Positions 1-12,275 of a stretch of 64,000 nt of DNA are shown here, piece by piece; the first letter of the stretch is position 1; each line of letters begins with the position of its first letter. The translations under genes were made by a program, and so were the position numbers. This stretch comes from Calliopsis andreniformis. Taxonomy: Eukaryota; Arthropoda; Insecta; Hymenoptera; Andrenidae. The DNA lies in NCBI RefSeq assembly GCF_051401765.1, contig NW_027480423.1, forward strand, positions 18,476,001 through 18,540,000, written 5' to 3'. The notes under the pieces are model-generated. The model worked only from the letters and a program-made list of their open reading frames with translations, was not told the origin of the DNA and ran no database searches.

Positions 1-166
1 GATCGAATAGTTAGGGCCTAAGAACTGAACGCCAGCAGCATAAAATACAATATAAATACAACAGTTTTTCCATCATATAAAACGAATAATTGCCACCAGT
101 ATGAAAGTTATGGTCATTTCTACGTTCCGGGCAACCTAGGCGTCACTCTAGGGCGTTACTCCACCA
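1..166 (+). repeat. Reference monomer (phase 1-166)
   Basis: This first complete unit can be used to number the others. Phase 1-40 is of mixed composition and contains TTAGGGCC. Phase 41-96 is AT-rich, with an ATAAAATACAA block, a T5 run before CCATC, and a TATAAAA. Phase 97-130 carries the most constant text (GTGAAAGTTATGG, TTTCTACGTTCCGGG; here ATGAAAGTTATGG). Phase 131-159 is an imperfect inverted repeat, and phase 160-166 ends in TCCACCA. A consensus read by eye has about 69 G+C in 166 positions. The length is not a multiple of three, so no frame passes cleanly from one unit to the next. Confidence 0.93.
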
Positions 167-955
167 CATTTAATAGCTACGGCCTTAGAAGTCAACGCCA
201 GAAGCATATAATACATTATAAATACAACACCTCTTCCAACGTATAAAATGAATAATAGCAAACAGTGTGAAAGTAATGGACATTTCTACGTTCCGTACAA
301 CCTAGGCTTCACTCTAGGGCGTTGCTCCACCACATCGAATTGCTACGGCCTTAGAAGTCAACGCTAGAAGCATAAAATACAATAAAAATGCAACAGTTTT
401 TCCATCGTATAGCATGAATAATTGCAACCGGTGTGAATGTTATTTTCTTTTCTACGTTCCGGGCAACCTAGGCTTGACTGTATGGTGTTGCTCCACCAGA
501 TCGAATAGGTAGGGCCATAGAAGTCAACGCCCGAAGCATAAAATACAAAATAAATAGAACAGTTTTTCCATTGTAAAAAACGAATAATTGCTACCAGTGT
601 GAATGTTATGTTCACTTCTACGTTCCGGGCAACCTAGGCTTCACTCTAGGGCGTTGTTCCACCAGATCGAGAAGTTAGGGCCTAAGAAATCAACGCCAGA
701 ATCATAAAATACAATATAAATATAACAGTTTTTCCATCGTATAAAACGAATAATAGCAACCAGTGTGAAGGTTCTGGTCATTACTACGTTCCGGGCAACC
801 TAGGCTTCACGCTAGGGCGTTGCTCCACCAGATCGAATAGTTAGGGCCATAGAAGTCAACGCCCGAAGCAAAAAATACAAAATAAATAGAACAGTTTTTT
901 CATTGTATAAAACGAATAATTGCTACCAGTGTGAAAGTTATGGTCATTTCTACGT
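125..955 (+). repeat. Five-monomer block, left copy (partner 3777-4607)
   Basis: About 830 bp match the partner block at an offset of 3,652 bp, exactly 22 monomers. Shared rare variants include CCACCACATTTAATAG, the GTGAATGTTATTTTC stretch and GATCGAGAAG. Differences are few single-base changes. Outside both edges the similarity drops to ordinary monomer-to-monomer level, so the ends are real duplication breakpoints rather than array-wide similarity. Confidence 0.85.
131..159. other. Bulged hairpin / cruciform-capable inverted repeat in each monomer (first instance)
   Basis: GCAAC at the left can pair with GTTGC at the right, and CTAGG can pair with CCTAG inside it. A three-base GGC bulge lies on the right arm and a five- or six-base loop (CTTCA/C) closes it. 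In this first monomer the outer arm reads GTTAC, so it is slightly weakened. Most monomers keep the potential: forms with CCTAGG on both sides of the loop give a 6-bp perfect inner stem. Whether it forms as a cruciform or in a transcript cannot be told from sequence. Confidence 0.6.
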
Positions 956-1499
956 TCCGGGCAACCTAGGCTTCACTCTATGGCGTTCTTCCACCACATC
1001 GAATAGCTGCGGCCTCAGAAGTCGACGCCTGAAGCATAAAATACAATAAAAATACAACAGTCTTTCCATCCTATAACAGCAATAATTGCAACCCGTGTGA
1101 AAGTGATGGTCATTTGTACGTTCCAGGCAACCTAGGCTTCACTCTAGGGCGTTGTTCCACCAGATCGAATTGTTAGGGCCTAAGAAGTCAACGCCGGAAG
1201 CATAAGGTACAATATAAATATAACAGTTTTTCCATCGTAAGGAACGAATAATAGCAACCAGTGTGAAAGTTATGGTCATTTCTACGTTCCGGGCAACCTA
1301 GGCTTCACTCTAGGGCGTTCTTCCACCAGATCGAACAGCTAGGGCCTAAGAAGGCAAAGCCAGAAGCATAAAATACAATATAAATATAACAGTTTCTCCA
1401 TCGTATAAAACGAATAATAGCGACCAGTGTGAAAGTTATGGTCATTTCTACGTTCCGGGCAACCTAGGCTTCACCCCAAGGCGTTGTTCCACCAGATCG

Positions 1500-2434
1500 A
1501 ATAGTTAGGGCCTAAGAAGTGAACGCCAGAAGCATAAAAAACAATATAAATACAACAGTTTTTCCATCATATAAAACGAATAATTGCAACCAGTATGAAA
1601 GCTATGGTCATTTCTACATTACGGGCAACCTAGGCTACACCCTAGGGCGTTGCTCCTACAGATTGAATAGTTAGGGCCTTAGAAGTCAACGCCGGAAGCA
1701 TAAAATTCAATAAAAATACAACAGTTTTTCCATCGTATAAAAGGATAAATTGCAACCAGTTTGAAAATGATGGTCATTTCTACGTTCCGGGCAACCTAGG
1801 CTTCACTCTAGGGTGTTGCTCCGCCAGATCGAATAGTTAGGGCCTAATAAGTCAACGCCAGAAGCATAAGATACAATATAAATATAACAGTTTTTCCATC
1901 GTATAGAACGAATAATAGCATCCAGTGTGAAAGTTATGGTCATTTCTACGTTCTGGGCAACCTAGGCTTCACGCTAGGGCGTTGCTCCACCAGATCAAAC
2001 AGTTAGGGCCTTAGATGTCAACGCCCGAAGCATAAAATACAAAATAAAAAGAACAGTTTTTCCATCGTATAAAACGAATAATTGCTACCAGTGTAAAAGT
2101 TATGGTCATTTCTACGTTCCGGTCAACCTAGGCTTCACCAGAGGGCGTTGTTCCACCAGATCGAATAGTTAGGGCCTAAGAAGTGAACGCCAGAAGCATA
2201 AAATACAATATAAAAACAACAGTTTTTCCATCATATAAAACGTATAATTGCAATCAGTATGAAAGCTATGGTCATTTCTACTTTACGGGCTACCTAGGCT
2301 ACACCCTAGGGCGTTGCTCCTACAGATTGAATAGTTAGGGCCTTAGAAGTCATTGCCCGAAGCATAAAATGCAATAAAAATACAACAGTTTTTCCATCAT
2401 ATAACAGGAATATTTGCAAGCAGTTTGAAAGTGA
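1500..2434 (+). repeat. Four-monomer (664-bp) spaced repeat
   Basis: About 270 bp starting at 1500 reappear at 2164, four monomers later. The shared private variants are CTACACCCTAGGGCG and GCTCCTACAGATTGAATAG. The copies have accumulated more differences than the duplications on the right side of the window, which suggests an older event. Confidence 0.65.
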
Positions 2435-3063
2435 TGGTCATTTCTACGTTCCGGTCAACCTCGGCTTCACCATAGGGCGTTGTTCCACCAGATCGAATAG
2501 TCAGGGCCTAAGAAGTGAACGCCAGAAGCATAAAATACAATATAAATACAACAGTTTTTCCATCGTATAAAACGAATAATTGCAACCAGGATGAAAGTTA
2601 ACGTCATTTCTACTTTCCGGGCAACCTAGGCTTGGCCCTAGGGCGTTGTTCCACCAGACGGAATAGTTAGGGCATAAGAAGTCAACGCCGGCAGCATAAA
2701 ATACAATATAAATACAACAGCTTTTCAATCGTATAAAACGAGTAATTGCTACCAGTGTGAAAGTTATGTTCATTTCTACGTTCCGGGCAACATAGGCTTC
2801 ACTCTAGGGCGTTGCTCCACCTGGTCGAATAGCTAGGGCCTTAGAAGTCAACGCCCGAAGCATAAAATACAAAATAAATACAACAGTTTTTCCATTGTAT
2901 CAAACGAATTATTGCTACCAGTGTGAAAGTGATGGGCATTTCTACGTTCCGGGCAACCTAGGCTTCACTCTAGGGCGTTGTTCCACCAGATCGAAAAGTT
3001 AGGGCCTAAGAAGTCAACGCCAGAAGCATAAAATACAATATAAATATAACAGTTTTTCCATCA

Positions 3064-3727
3064 TATAAAACGAATAATTGCCACCAGTATGAAAGTTATG
3101 GTCATTTCTACGTTCCGGGCAACCTAGGCTTCACTCTATGGCGTTCTTCCACCAGATCGAATTGTTAGGGCCTAAGAAGTGAACGCCAGAAGCATAAGAT
3201 ACAATATAAATATAACAGTTTTTCCATCGCATAGAACGAATAATAGCAACCAGTGTGTAAGTTATGGTCATTTCTACGTTCCGGGCAACCTAGGCTTCAC
3301 TCTAGGTCGTTGTTCCACCAGATCGAACAGCTACGGCCTAAGAAGGCAAAGCCAGAAGCATAATATACAATATAAATATAACAGTTCCTAAATCGTATAA
3401 AACGAATAATTGCCACCAGTATGAAAGTTATGGTCATTTCTACGTTCCGGGCAACCTAGGCTTCACTCTATGGCGTTCTTCCACCAGATCGAATTGTTAG
3501 GGCCTAAGAAGTCAACGCCAGAAGCATAAGATACAATATAAATATAACAGTTTTTCCATCGCATAGAACGAATAATAGCAACCAGTGTGTAAGTTATGGT
3601 CATTTCTATGTTCCGGGCAACCTAGGCTTCACTCTAGGGCGTTGTTCCACCAGATCGAACAGCTACGGCCTAAGAAGGCAAAGCCAGAAGCATAAAATAC
3701 AATATAAATATAACAGTTTCTCCATCG
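3064..3727 (+). repeat. Local tandem dimer, 2 x 332 bp
   Basis: Two adjacent copies of a two-monomer unit. Both contain the rare variants TTGCCACCAGTATG, CTATGGCGTTCTTCC, ATCGAATTGTTAGG, ATCGCATAGAACG, GTGTGTAAG and AAGGCAAAGCC in the same order. A related version of the second half lies 14 monomers upstream (about 1340-1430), so the unit was itself assembled from neighbours. Confidence 0.8.
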
Positions 3728-3776
3728 TATAAAACGAATAATAGCGACCAGTGTGAAAGTTATGGTCATTTCTATG

Positions 3777-4607
3777 TTCCAGGCAACCTAGGCGTCACTC
3801 TAGGGCGTTACTCCACCACATTTAATAGCTACGGCCTTAGAAGTCAACGACAGAAGCATATAATACATTATAAATACAACACCTCTTCCATCGTATAAAA
3901 TGAATAATAGCAAACAGTGTGAAAGTAATGGACATTTCTACGTTCCGTACAACCTAGGCTTCACTCTAGGGCGTTGCTCCACCACATCGAATTGCTACGG
4001 CCTTAGAAGTCAACGCTAGAAGCATAAAATACAATAAAAATGCAACAGTTTTTCCATCGTATAGCATGAATAATTGCAACCGGTGTGAATGTTATTTTCT
4101 TTTCTACGTTCCGGGCAACCTAGGCTTGACTGTATGGTGTTGCTCCACCAGATCGAATAGGTAGGGCCATAGAAGTCAACGCCCGAAGCATAAAATACAA
4201 AATAAATAGAACAGTTTTTCCATTGTAAAAAACGAATAATTGCTACCAGTGTGAATGTTATGTTCACTTCTACGTTCCGGGCAACCTAGGCTTCACTCTA
4301 GGGCGTTGTTCCACCAGATCGAGAAGTTAGGGCCTAAGAAATCAACGCCAGAATCATAAAATACAATATAAATATAACAGTTTTTCCATCGTATAAAACG
4401 AATAATAGCAACCAGTGTGAAAGTTCTGGTCATTACTACGTTCCGGGCAAGCTAGGCTTCACGCTAGGGCGTTGCTCCACCAGATCGAATAGTTAGGGCC
4501 ATAGAAGTCAACGCCCGAAGCAAAAAATACAAAATAAAAAGAACAGTTTTTTCATTGTATAAAACGAATAATTGCTACCAGTGTGAAAGTTATGGTCATT
4601 TCTACGT
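3777..4607 (+). repeat. Five-monomer block, right copy (partner 125-955)
   Basis: This is the second copy of the left block. It ends at a monomer with a small deletion (TCTACGTCCGGCAACC, two bases short), after which the sequence no longer follows the partner. The 22-monomer spacing suggests a block copied by unequal exchange or conversion, not a regular higher-order unit, because no third copy is seen. Confidence 0.85.
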
Positions 4608-4615
4608 CCGGCAAC

Positions 4616-7600
4616 CTAGGCTTCAGCCTAGGGCGTTGCTCCAACAGACTGAGTAGTTAGGGCCTTAGAAGTCAGCGCCCGAAGCATAAAATACAAAATA
4701 AATAGAACAGTTTTTCCGTCGTATAAAACTAATAATTGCAACCAGTGTGAAAGTAATGGCACTTCTACGTTCCGCGCAACCTAGGCTTCACTCTAGGGCG
4801 TTGCTCCACCACGTCGAATAGCTACGGCCTTAGAAGTCAACGCCAGAAGCATAAAATACAGTATAAATACAACAGCTTTTCCATTGTATAGCATGACTAA
4901 TTGCAACCAGTGCGAAAGTAACGATCATTTCGACGTTTCGGGCATCCTAGACTTAACTCTAGGGCGTTGTTGCACCACATCGAAAAGTTAGGGCCTAAGA
5001 AGTCAACGCCAGAAGCATAAAATACAATATAAATATAACAGCTTTTCCATGGTATAAAACGAATAATTGCAACCAGTGTGAAAGTTATGGTCATTTCTAC
5101 GTTCCGGGCAACCTAGGCTTCACCCTAGGGCGCTGCTCCACCAGATCGAAGAGTTAGGGCCTTAGAAGTCAACGCCAGAAGCATAAAGTACATTATATAT
5201 ACAAGAGCTTTTCCATCGTATAACAGGAATAATTGCAACCAGTGTGAAAGTGATGGTCATTTCTATGTTCCGGGCAACCTAGGCTTCACTCTAGGGCGTT
5301 GTTCCACCAGATCGAAAAGTTAGGTCCTATGAAGTCAACGCCAGATGCATAAAATACAATATAAATATAACAGTTTTTCCATCGTATAAAACGAATAATA
5401 GCAGCCAGTGTGAAAGTTCTGGTCATTTCTACGTTCCGGGCAACCTAGGCTTCACTCTAGGGCGTTGCTCCACCAGATCAAACAGCTAGGGCTTTAGAAG
5501 TCAACGCCCGAAGCATAAAATACAAAATAAATAGAATAGTTTTTCCATTGTATAAAACGGATAATTGCTACCAGTGTAAAAGGTATGGTCAGTTCTACGT
5601 TCCGGGCAACCTAGGCCTCACTCTGGGTCGTTGTTCCACCAGATCGAGTTGTTAGGGCCTAAGAAGTAAACGCCAGAAGCATAAGATACAATATAAATAT
5701 AACAGTTTTTCCATTGTATAAAACGAATAATAGCGACCTGTGTGAAAGTTATGGTCATTTCTACGTTCCCGGCAACCTAGGCTTCACCCCAAGGCGTTGT
5801 TCCACCAGATCGAATAGTTAGGGCCTAAGAAGTGAACGCCAGAAGCATAAAATACAATATAAATACAACAGTTTTTCCATTGTATAAAGTGAATAATTGC
5901 AAACATTGTGAAAGTAATGGTCATTTCTACGTTCCGGGCAACCTAGACGTCACTCTAGGGCGTTGCTCCACCACATCGAATAGCTACGGCCTTAGAAGTC
6001 AACGCCTGCAGGATAAAATGCAATAAAAATACAACAGTTTTTTCATCGTATAACAGGAATAATTGCAACAAGCGTGAAGGTAATGGTATGTTCTACGTTC
6101 CGGGCAACCTACTCTTCACTCTAGAGCGTTGTTCCACCAGATCGAATAGTTAGGACCTAAGAAGTCGACGCCAGAAGGATAAAATGCAATATAAGTACAA
6201 CAGGTTACCATCGTATAAAATGAATAATTGCAAACATTGTGAAAGTAATGGTCATTTCTACGTGCCGGGCAACCTAGGCGTCACTCTACGGCGTTGCTCC
6301 ACCACAGCTAAAAGCTACAGCCTTAGAAGTTAACGCCAGAAGCATAAAATACAATAAAAATGCAACTGATTTTCCATCGTATAGCATGACTAATTGCAAC
6401 CAGTGCGAAAGTAATGACCATTTCGACGTTTCGGGCATCCTAGGCTTAACTCTGAGGCTTTGCTCCACCAAATCGAGGAGATAGGGCCTTAGAAGTCACC
6501 GCCAGAAGCATAGAATACAATAAAGATGCAACAGTTTTTCCATCGTATAACAGGAATAATTGCAACCAGTGTGAAGGTACTGGTCATTTCTACGTTCCGG
6601 GCAACCTAGGCCTCACCCTAGGGCGTTGCTCCACCAGATAGAATAGTTAGGGCCTAAGAAGTCAACGCCAGCAGCATAAAATACGATATAAATACAACAG
6701 CTTTTCAATCGTATAGCATGAATAATTGCTGCCAGTGTGAAAGTTACGGTCATTTCTACGTTCCGGGCAACCGAGGCTTCACTCTAGGGTGTTGCTCCAA
6801 CAGATCGAATAGTTAGGGCCTTAGAAGTCAACGCCCGGAGCATAACATACACAATAAATAGAACAGCTTTTCCGTGTATAAAACGAATAATTGCTTCCAG
6901 TGTGAAGGTTATGGTCATTTCTACATTCCGGCCAACCTAGGCTTCACGCTAGGGCGTTGATCCACCAGATCGAATAGTTAGTACCTTAGAAGTCAACGCC
7001 AGAAGAATAAAATACGATATAAGTACAACAATTTTTCCATTGTATAAAGTGAATAATTGCAAACATTGTGAAAGTAATTGTCATTTCTGCGTTCCGGGCA
7101 ACCTAGACGTCACTGTAGGGCGTTCCTGCACCACAGATAATAGCTACGGCCTTAGAAGTCAACGCCAGAAGCATAAAATACAATAAAAATGCAACAGTTT
7201 TTCCATCGTATAGCATGACTAATTGCAACCAGTGCGAATATAATGATCATTTCGACGTTTCGGGCATCCTAGGCTCAACTCTGAAGCGTTGCTCCACCGG
7301 ATCGAAGGGTTAGGGCCTTAGAAGTCAACGCCATAAGCATAAACTGCAATATAAGTACAACAGTTTTTCCATCGTATAAAATGAAAAATTGCATACGTTG
7401 TGAAAGTAATGGTCATTTCTACGTTCCGGGCATCGCAGGCTTCACTCTAGGGCGTTGTTCCACCAGATCGAATAGTTAGGGCCTAAGAAGTCAACGCTAG
7501 AAGCATAAAATGCAATATAAGTATAACAGTTTTTTCATCGTATAAGACGAATAATAGCAACCAGTGTGAAGTTATGGTCATTTCTACGTTCCGGGCAACC

Positions 7601-10600
7601 TAAGCTTCACTCGAGGGCGTTGCTCCGCCAGATCGGATAGTTAGGGCATTACAAGTCAACGCCCGAAGCATAAAATGCAAAATAAATAGAACAGTTTTTC
7701 CATTGTATAAAACGAATAACTGCAACCAGTGTGAAAGTACTGGTCATTTCTACGTTCCGTGTAACCTAGGTTTCACTCTAGGGCGTTGCTCCACCAGATC
7801 AAATAGTTAGGGCCTATGAAGTCAACGCCAGAAGAATAAAATACAATAATGGTGCAACAGTTTTTCCATCGTATAACAGGAATAATTGCAACCAGTGTGA
7901 AGGTAATCGTATGTTCTACGTTCCGGGCAACCTAGGCTTCACTCTTGGGCGTTGCTCCACCACATCTAATAGCTGCGGCCTTAGAAGTCAACGCCAGGAG
8001 CATAAAATACAATATAAATACAACAGCTCTTACATCGTATAAAATGAATAATTGCAAACACTGTGAAAGTAATGGTCATTTCTACGTTCCGGGCAACCTA
8101 GGCTTCACTCTAGGGCGTTGCTCCACCAGATCGAATAGTTAGGCTCTTAGAAGTCAACGCCCGAAGCATAAAATGCAAACTAAATAGAACAGTTTTTCCA
8201 TTGTATAAAACGAATAATTGTTACCAGAGTGAAAGTTATGGACATTTCGACGTTCCGGGCAACCTAGGCTTCACCCTAGTGCGTTGTTCCACCAGATGGA
8301 ACAGTTAGGGCCTAAGAAGACAACGCCAGAAGCATAAAATACGATGTAAATACAACAGCTTTTCCATCGTATAAAACGAATAATGGTAACCAGTGAGAAA
8401 GTTATGGTCATTTCTACGTTCCGGGCAACCTAGGCTTCACTCTAGGACCTTGCTCCACCAGGTCGAATGGTTAGGTCCTAGGAAGTCAACGCCAGAAGCA
8501 TAAAATACAATAAAGATTCAACAGCTTTTCTATCGTATAACAGGAATAATTGCAACCAGTGTGAAAGTAACGATCATTACGACGTTTCGGGCATCCTAGA
8601 CTTAACTCTGAGGCATTGCTCCACCAGGTCGAAGTGTTAGGGCCTTGGAATTCAACGCCAGAAGCATAAACTACAAAATAAATACAACAGTCTTTCAATC
8701 GTATAAAACGAATAATTGCAACCTGTGTGAAGGTTATGGTCATATCTACGTTCCGGACAAACTAGGCTTCAATGTAGGGTGTTGCTCCACCAGATCGAAT
8801 AGGTAGGGCCATAGAAGTCAACGCCCGATGCATAAAATACAAAATAAATAGAACAGCTGTTCCATGTATAAAATGAGTAATTGTTTCCAGTGTGAAAGTT
8901 ATGGTCATTTCTACGTTCCGGTCAACCGAGGCTTCACTCTAGGCCGTTGCTCCACCAGATCGAATAGTTAGGGCCTTAGAAGTCAACGGCAGAAGAATAA
9001 AATGCAATATAAGTACAACAGTTTTTCCATCGTATAAAATGAATAATTGCTTACATTGTGAAAGTAATGGTCATTTCTACGTTCCAGGCAACCTAGGCGT
9101 CACTCTAGGGCGTTGCTCCACCACATCGAATAGCTACGATCTTAGAAGTCAGCGCCTGAAGCAAAAAATGCAATAAAAATACAACAGTTTTTTCATCTTA
9201 TAACAGGAATAATTGCAACAAGCGTGAAGGTAATGATCATTTCTACGTTCCGGGCATCGCAGGCTTCACTCTAGGGCGTTGTTCCACCAGATCGAATAGT
9301 TAGGGCCTAAGAAGTCAACGCCAGAAGCATAAAATGCAATATAAATATAACAGCTTTTTCATCGTATAAAACGAATAATAGCAACCAGTGTGAAGTTATG
9401 GTCATTTCTACGTTCCGGGCAACCTAGGCTTCACACGAGGTCGTTGCTCCGGCAGATCGGATAGGTAGGGCCTTAGAAGTCAACGCCAGAAGCATAAAAT
9501 ACAAAATAAATGGAACAGTTTTTCCATGTATAAAACGAATAATTGCTACCAGTGTGCAAGTTATGGTCATTTCTACGTTCCCGGCAACCTAGGCTTCACC
9601 CTAGGGCGTTGTTCCACCAGATCGAATAGTTAGGGTCTAAGAAGTCAGCGCCAGAAGCATAAAATACGATATAAATACAACAGCTTTTCCATCGTATAAA
9701 ACGAATAATGGTAACCAGCGTGAATGTTATGAGCATTTGTACGTTCCGGGCAACCTAGGCTTCACTCTAGGACGTTGCTCCACCAGATCGAATAGTTAGG
9801 GCCTTAGAAGTCAACGCCAGAAGCATAAAATACAAAATAAATAGAACAGTTTTTCCATGTATAAAACGAATAATTGCCACCTGTGTGAAGGTTATGGTCA
9901 TATCTACGTTCCGGACAACCTAGGCTTCACTGTAGGGTGTTGCTCCACCAGATCGAATAGGTAGGGCCTAAGAAGTCAACGGCAGAAGAATAAAATGCAA
10001 AATAAGTAGAACAGTTTTTCAATGTATAAAACGAATAATTGCAACCTGTGTGAAGGCTATGGTCATATCTACGTTCCGGACAACCTAGGCTTCACTGTAG
10101 GGTGTTGCTCCACCAGATCGAATAGGTAGGGCCATAGAAGACAACGCCCGAAACATAAAATACGATAAATATACAAGAGTCTTTCCATCGTATAACAGGA
10201 ATAATTGCAACAAGCGTGAAGGTAATGATCATTTCTACGTTCCGGGCATCGCAGGCTTCACTCTAGGGCGTTGTTCCACCAGATCGAATAGTTAGGGCCT
10301 AAGAAGTCAATGCCAGAAGCATAAAATGCAATATAAATATAACAGCTTTTCCATCGTATAATACGAATAATGGCAACCAGTGTGAAAGTTATGGTCATTT
10401 CAACTTCGCGGGCAACCTAGGCTTCACTCTAGGGCGTTGCTCCACCAGATCGAATAGTTAGGGCCTTAGAAGTCAACGCCCGAAGCATAAAATGCAAAAT
10501 AAATAGAACAGTTGTTCCATTCTATAAAACGAATAACTGCAACCAGTGTGAAAGTACTGGTCATTTCTACGTTCCGGCAACCTAGGCTTCACCCTAGGGC

Positions 10601-10800
10601 GTTGCTCCACCAGATCGAATAGTTAGGGCCTTAGAAATCAACGCCCGAAGCATAAAACGCAAAATAAATAGAACAGTTTTTCCACTGTATAAAACGAATA
10701 ACTGCAACCAGTGTGAAAGTACTGGTCATTTCTACGTTCCGCGCAACCTACCCTTCACCCTAGGGCGTTGCTCCACCAGATCGAATAGTTACGGCCTTAG
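4616..10800 (+). repeat. Divergent satellite domain without long recent duplications
   Basis: Monomers here differ from one another more than elsewhere. I saw no block longer than about one or two monomers that is nearly identical to another. Small deletions accumulate: the phase is 3 bp short at 5808 and 12 bp short at 10613, for example TTCCATGTATAAA lacking two bases. Short echoes exist, such as CATATCTACGTTCCGGACAA at about 8741, 9897 and 10065, and GGGCATCGCAGGC at about 7427, 9250 and 10245. This is what an older, less homogenised part of an array looks like. Confidence 0.75.
4918..8612 (+). repeat. Private monomer subtype with TTCGACGTTTCGGGCATCC, four copies
   Basis: Four monomers replace the usual TTTCTACGTTCCGGGCAACC with a TCGACGTTTCGGGCATCC version followed by a TTAACTCT or TCAACTCT version of the hairpin region. 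GACGTTTCGG starts at 4932, 6425, 7254 and 8581, which is 9, 5 and 8 monomers apart allowing one-base deletions. Three of the four are preceded by the GACTAATTGCAACCAGTGCG variant. I saw no copy outside this stretch. The segment partly resembles a CENP-B box, but the spacing is one base short. Confidence 0.75.
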
Positions 10801-11492
10801 AAGTCATCGCCAGAAGCATAAAATACAATAAAGATGCAACAGTTTTTCCATCGTTTTACAGGAATAACTGCAACCAGTGTGAATGTACTGGTCATTTCTA
10901 CGTTCCGGATAACCTAGGCTTCACTCTAGGGCGTTGCTCCACCTGATCGAATAGTTAGGGCCTTCGATGTCAACGCCCGAAGCATTACATACAAAATAAA
11001 TAGAACAGTTTTTCCATTGTATCAAACGAATAATTGCTACCAGTGTGAAAGTTATGGTCATTACTACGTTCCGCGCAACCTGGGCTTTATTCTAGGGCGT
11101 TGTTCCACCAGATGGAATAGTTAGGGCCTAAGAAGTCAACGCCAGAAGCATAAAATACGATATAAATACAACAGCTTTTCCATCGTATAAAGCAAATAAT
11201 TGCAAGCAGTGTGAAAGTTATGGTCATTTCTACGTTCCGGGCAACCTAGGCTTCACTGTATGGCGTTCTTCCACCACATCGGATGGCTACGGCCTCAGAA
11301 GTCAACGCCTGAAGTATAAAATACAATAAAATACAACAGTCTTTCCATCCTATAACAGGAACAATTGCAACCCGTGTGAAAGGGATGGTCATTTCTACGT
11401 TCCAGGCAACCTAGGCTTCACTCTAGGGCGTTGCTCCACCAGATCAAACAGTTAGGGCCTAAGAAGTGAACGCCAGAAGCATAAAATACAAT

Positions 11493-12025
11493 ATAAATAC
11501 AACAGTTTTTCCATCATATAAAACGAATGATAGCAACCAGTGTGAAAGTTATGGTCATTTCTACATTTCGAGCAACCTAGGCTTCACTCTAGGGCGTTGC
11601 TCCACCTGATCGAATAGTTAGGGCCTTAGAAGTCAACGCCCGAATCATTAAATACAAAATAAATAGAACAGTTTCTCCATTGTATCAAACGAATAATTGC
11701 TACCAGTGTGAAAGTTATGGTCATTTCTACTTTCCGGGCAACCTAGGCTTCACCCTAGGGCGTTGCTCCACCAGATCGAATAGTTAGGGCCTTAGAAGTC
11801 AACGCCCGAAGCATAAAATACAAAATAAATAAATCAGTTTTTCCATCGTATAAAACGAATAATTGCTACCATTGTGAAAGTTATGGTCAGTTCTACGTTC
11901 CGGGCAACCTAGGCTGCACTCTAGGGCGTTGCTCCACTAGATCGAATAGTTAGAGCCTTAGAAGTCAACGCCCGAAGCATAAAATTCAAAATAAATAAAA
12001 CAGTTTTTCCATCGTATAAAACGAA
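11493..12025 (+). repeat. 3.2-monomer block (partner 12821-13353)
   Basis: About 530 bp match a second copy exactly eight monomers (1,328 bp) downstream. Shared markers are CATTTCGAGCAACC, CCACCTGATCG, GAATCATTAAATAC, AATAAATCAG and CACTAGATCG. The next 800 bp, up to 12820, separate the copies and include a roughly 195-bp stretch (about 12636-12829) that itself repeats 10811-11004. Confidence 0.82.
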
Positions 12026-12275
12026 AGATAGCAACCAGTGTGAAAGTTATGGTCATTTCTACGTTCCGGGCAAGCTAGGCTTCACTCTGGGTCGTTGCTC
12101 CACCAGCTCGAATTGTTTGGGCCTAAGAAGTCAAAGCCAGAAGCATAAAATACGATATAAATACAACAGCTTTTCCATCGTATAAAACGAATAATTGCAA
12201 ACAGTCTGAAAGTAATGGTCATTTCCATGTTCCGGGCAACCTAGTCTTCACTCTAGGGCGTTGTTCCACCAGATC

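Noticed and set aside
1..10. GATCGAATAG resembles an RNA polymerase III B box, and the preceding GCTCCACCA resembles a tRNA 3' end
   Set aside because: The last conserved base of the B box does not fit, no A box lies at the right distance, and I could not fold a tRNA cloverleaf. A tRNA-derived origin is not supported.
11..18. TTAGGG in almost every monomer, as in vertebrate-type telomere repeats
   Set aside because: It occurs once per 166 bp inside GTTAGGGCC and never in tandem. A six-base match at a fixed monomer position is one coincidence copied hundreds of times.
71..82. TATAAAA and AATAAA in each monomer as promoter and polyadenylation signals
   Set aside because: Both fall in the AT-rich zone, where such strings are expected. 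They are copied by the repeat and there is no associated gene.
1..166. Monomer as an ancient dimer of about 80 bp (CGAATAGTT at phase 4 against CGAATAATTG at phase 83)
   Set aside because: Similarity covers only about 15 bases and is lost on either side; the halves do not align further by eye.
2501..2773. Longest open frame in the window (90 codons, minus strand)
   Set aside because: It begins and ends at ordinary monomer positions, and the same frame is closed in neighbouring monomers by single substitutions. This is expected by chance in a repeat.
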